In this document: positions 5,380 to 5,490 of the stretch, in pieces
How positions within the stretch are numbered: position 1 is the first letter of the stretch
Layout: each line of letters starts with the position of its first letter
Source of the DNA: Myxococcales bacterium
GTDB taxonomy: Bacteria; Myxococcota; Polyangia; Polyangiales; Polyangiaceae
DNA: 5,490 bases
Assembly: GCA_020430865.1 (NCBI GenBank)
Contig: JAGQIY010000779.1
Span: 1 to 5,490 of the forward strand
Direction of reading: 5' to 3'
Translations under genes and position numbers: made by a program
Notes under the pieces: model-generated
What the model was told of the DNA's origin: nothing
The model's input: only the letters and a program-made list of their open reading frames with translations
Database searches by the model: none

Positions 5380-5490
5380 ATGGAAGGCTTCTTTTCGCGC
5401 AATGAGCACGCCGTCGATCGGGCGGTGCGGGTGGTCCTGGGGCTGGTGCTCCTGAGCCTGGTGTTCGTCGGACCCCAGGCGACCTGGGGC
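5380..5490 (+). CDS. Small DUF2892-like membrane protein, 3' end missing
   Basis: Only 37 codons are visible before the right edge. The pattern is that of DUF2892 (YgaP-type transmembrane domain) proteins: a short polar start, an Asp-Arg-Ala-Val-Arg motif at 13-17 and a hydrophobic helix at about 16-32, followed by a short break (GPQATWG) where the second helix of these small two-helix proteins would follow. The family's role is unclear; in some bacteria the domain is fused to a rhodanese. The start is fixed by a consensus ribosome binding site. It follows dprA in the same direction after 69 bp. The assignment rests on a short fragment. Confidence 0.72.
   Translation, partial: MEGFFSRNEHAVDRAVRVVLGLVLLSLVFVGPQATWG

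Overview
The window is GC-rich bacterial DNA with tightly packed genes and strong G/C bias at third codon positions, so long open frames also appear antisense to real genes. Three things point to a myxobacterium-like organism (Myxococcota, possibly Polyangiales): the base composition, the lipoproteins with Ser/Thr/Pro- or Gln-rich linkers, and a DUF4292/LolA-like protein. This assignment is an inference; no rRNA or other marker gene is present.

Layout. (1) Positions 2-775, plus strand: 3' part of a LolA/LolB/DUF4292-like protein, cut at the left edge. (2) Positions 835-1641, minus strand, convergent with it: a complete cytoplasmic-type glycerophosphodiester phosphodiesterase. (3) Positions 1638 to about 2618, minus strand: a DHH/DHHA1 phosphoesterase whose stop codon overlaps the phosphodiesterase start (ATGA), so the two form a coupled pair read leftward. 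(4) Positions 2619-2889: a divergent intergenic region with a quasi-palindrome, a weak promoter candidate and a strong ribosome binding site. (5) Positions 2890-3567 and 3575-4234, plus strand: two tandem, 7-bp-spaced lipoprotein genes. They are diverged paralogues sharing a Cys-Arg-Lys-Lys-Glu-Glu start after the lipidation Cys, a PSATATP linker motif and a GKCY-type C-terminal domain. (6) Positions 4288-5310, plus strand: a DprA-family DNA-processing protein with Rossmann core and C-terminal winged helix but no room for the usual N-terminal SAM-like domain. Its GTG start lies at the foot of a perfect 10-bp hairpin. (7) Positions 5380-5490, plus strand: the 5' end of a small DUF2892-like membrane protein, cut at the right edge.

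How the genes relate. The DHH enzyme and the phosphodiesterase are translationally coupled and both act on phosphodiester bonds, but a shared pathway is not evident. The two lipoproteins are probably co-translated and exported together to the cell envelope. dprA follows in the same direction but may be separated from them by the hairpin. I see no mobile element, CRISPR array, tRNA or rRNA. Most of the window looks like ordinary chromosomal sequence. The least described part is the tandem lipoprotein pair.
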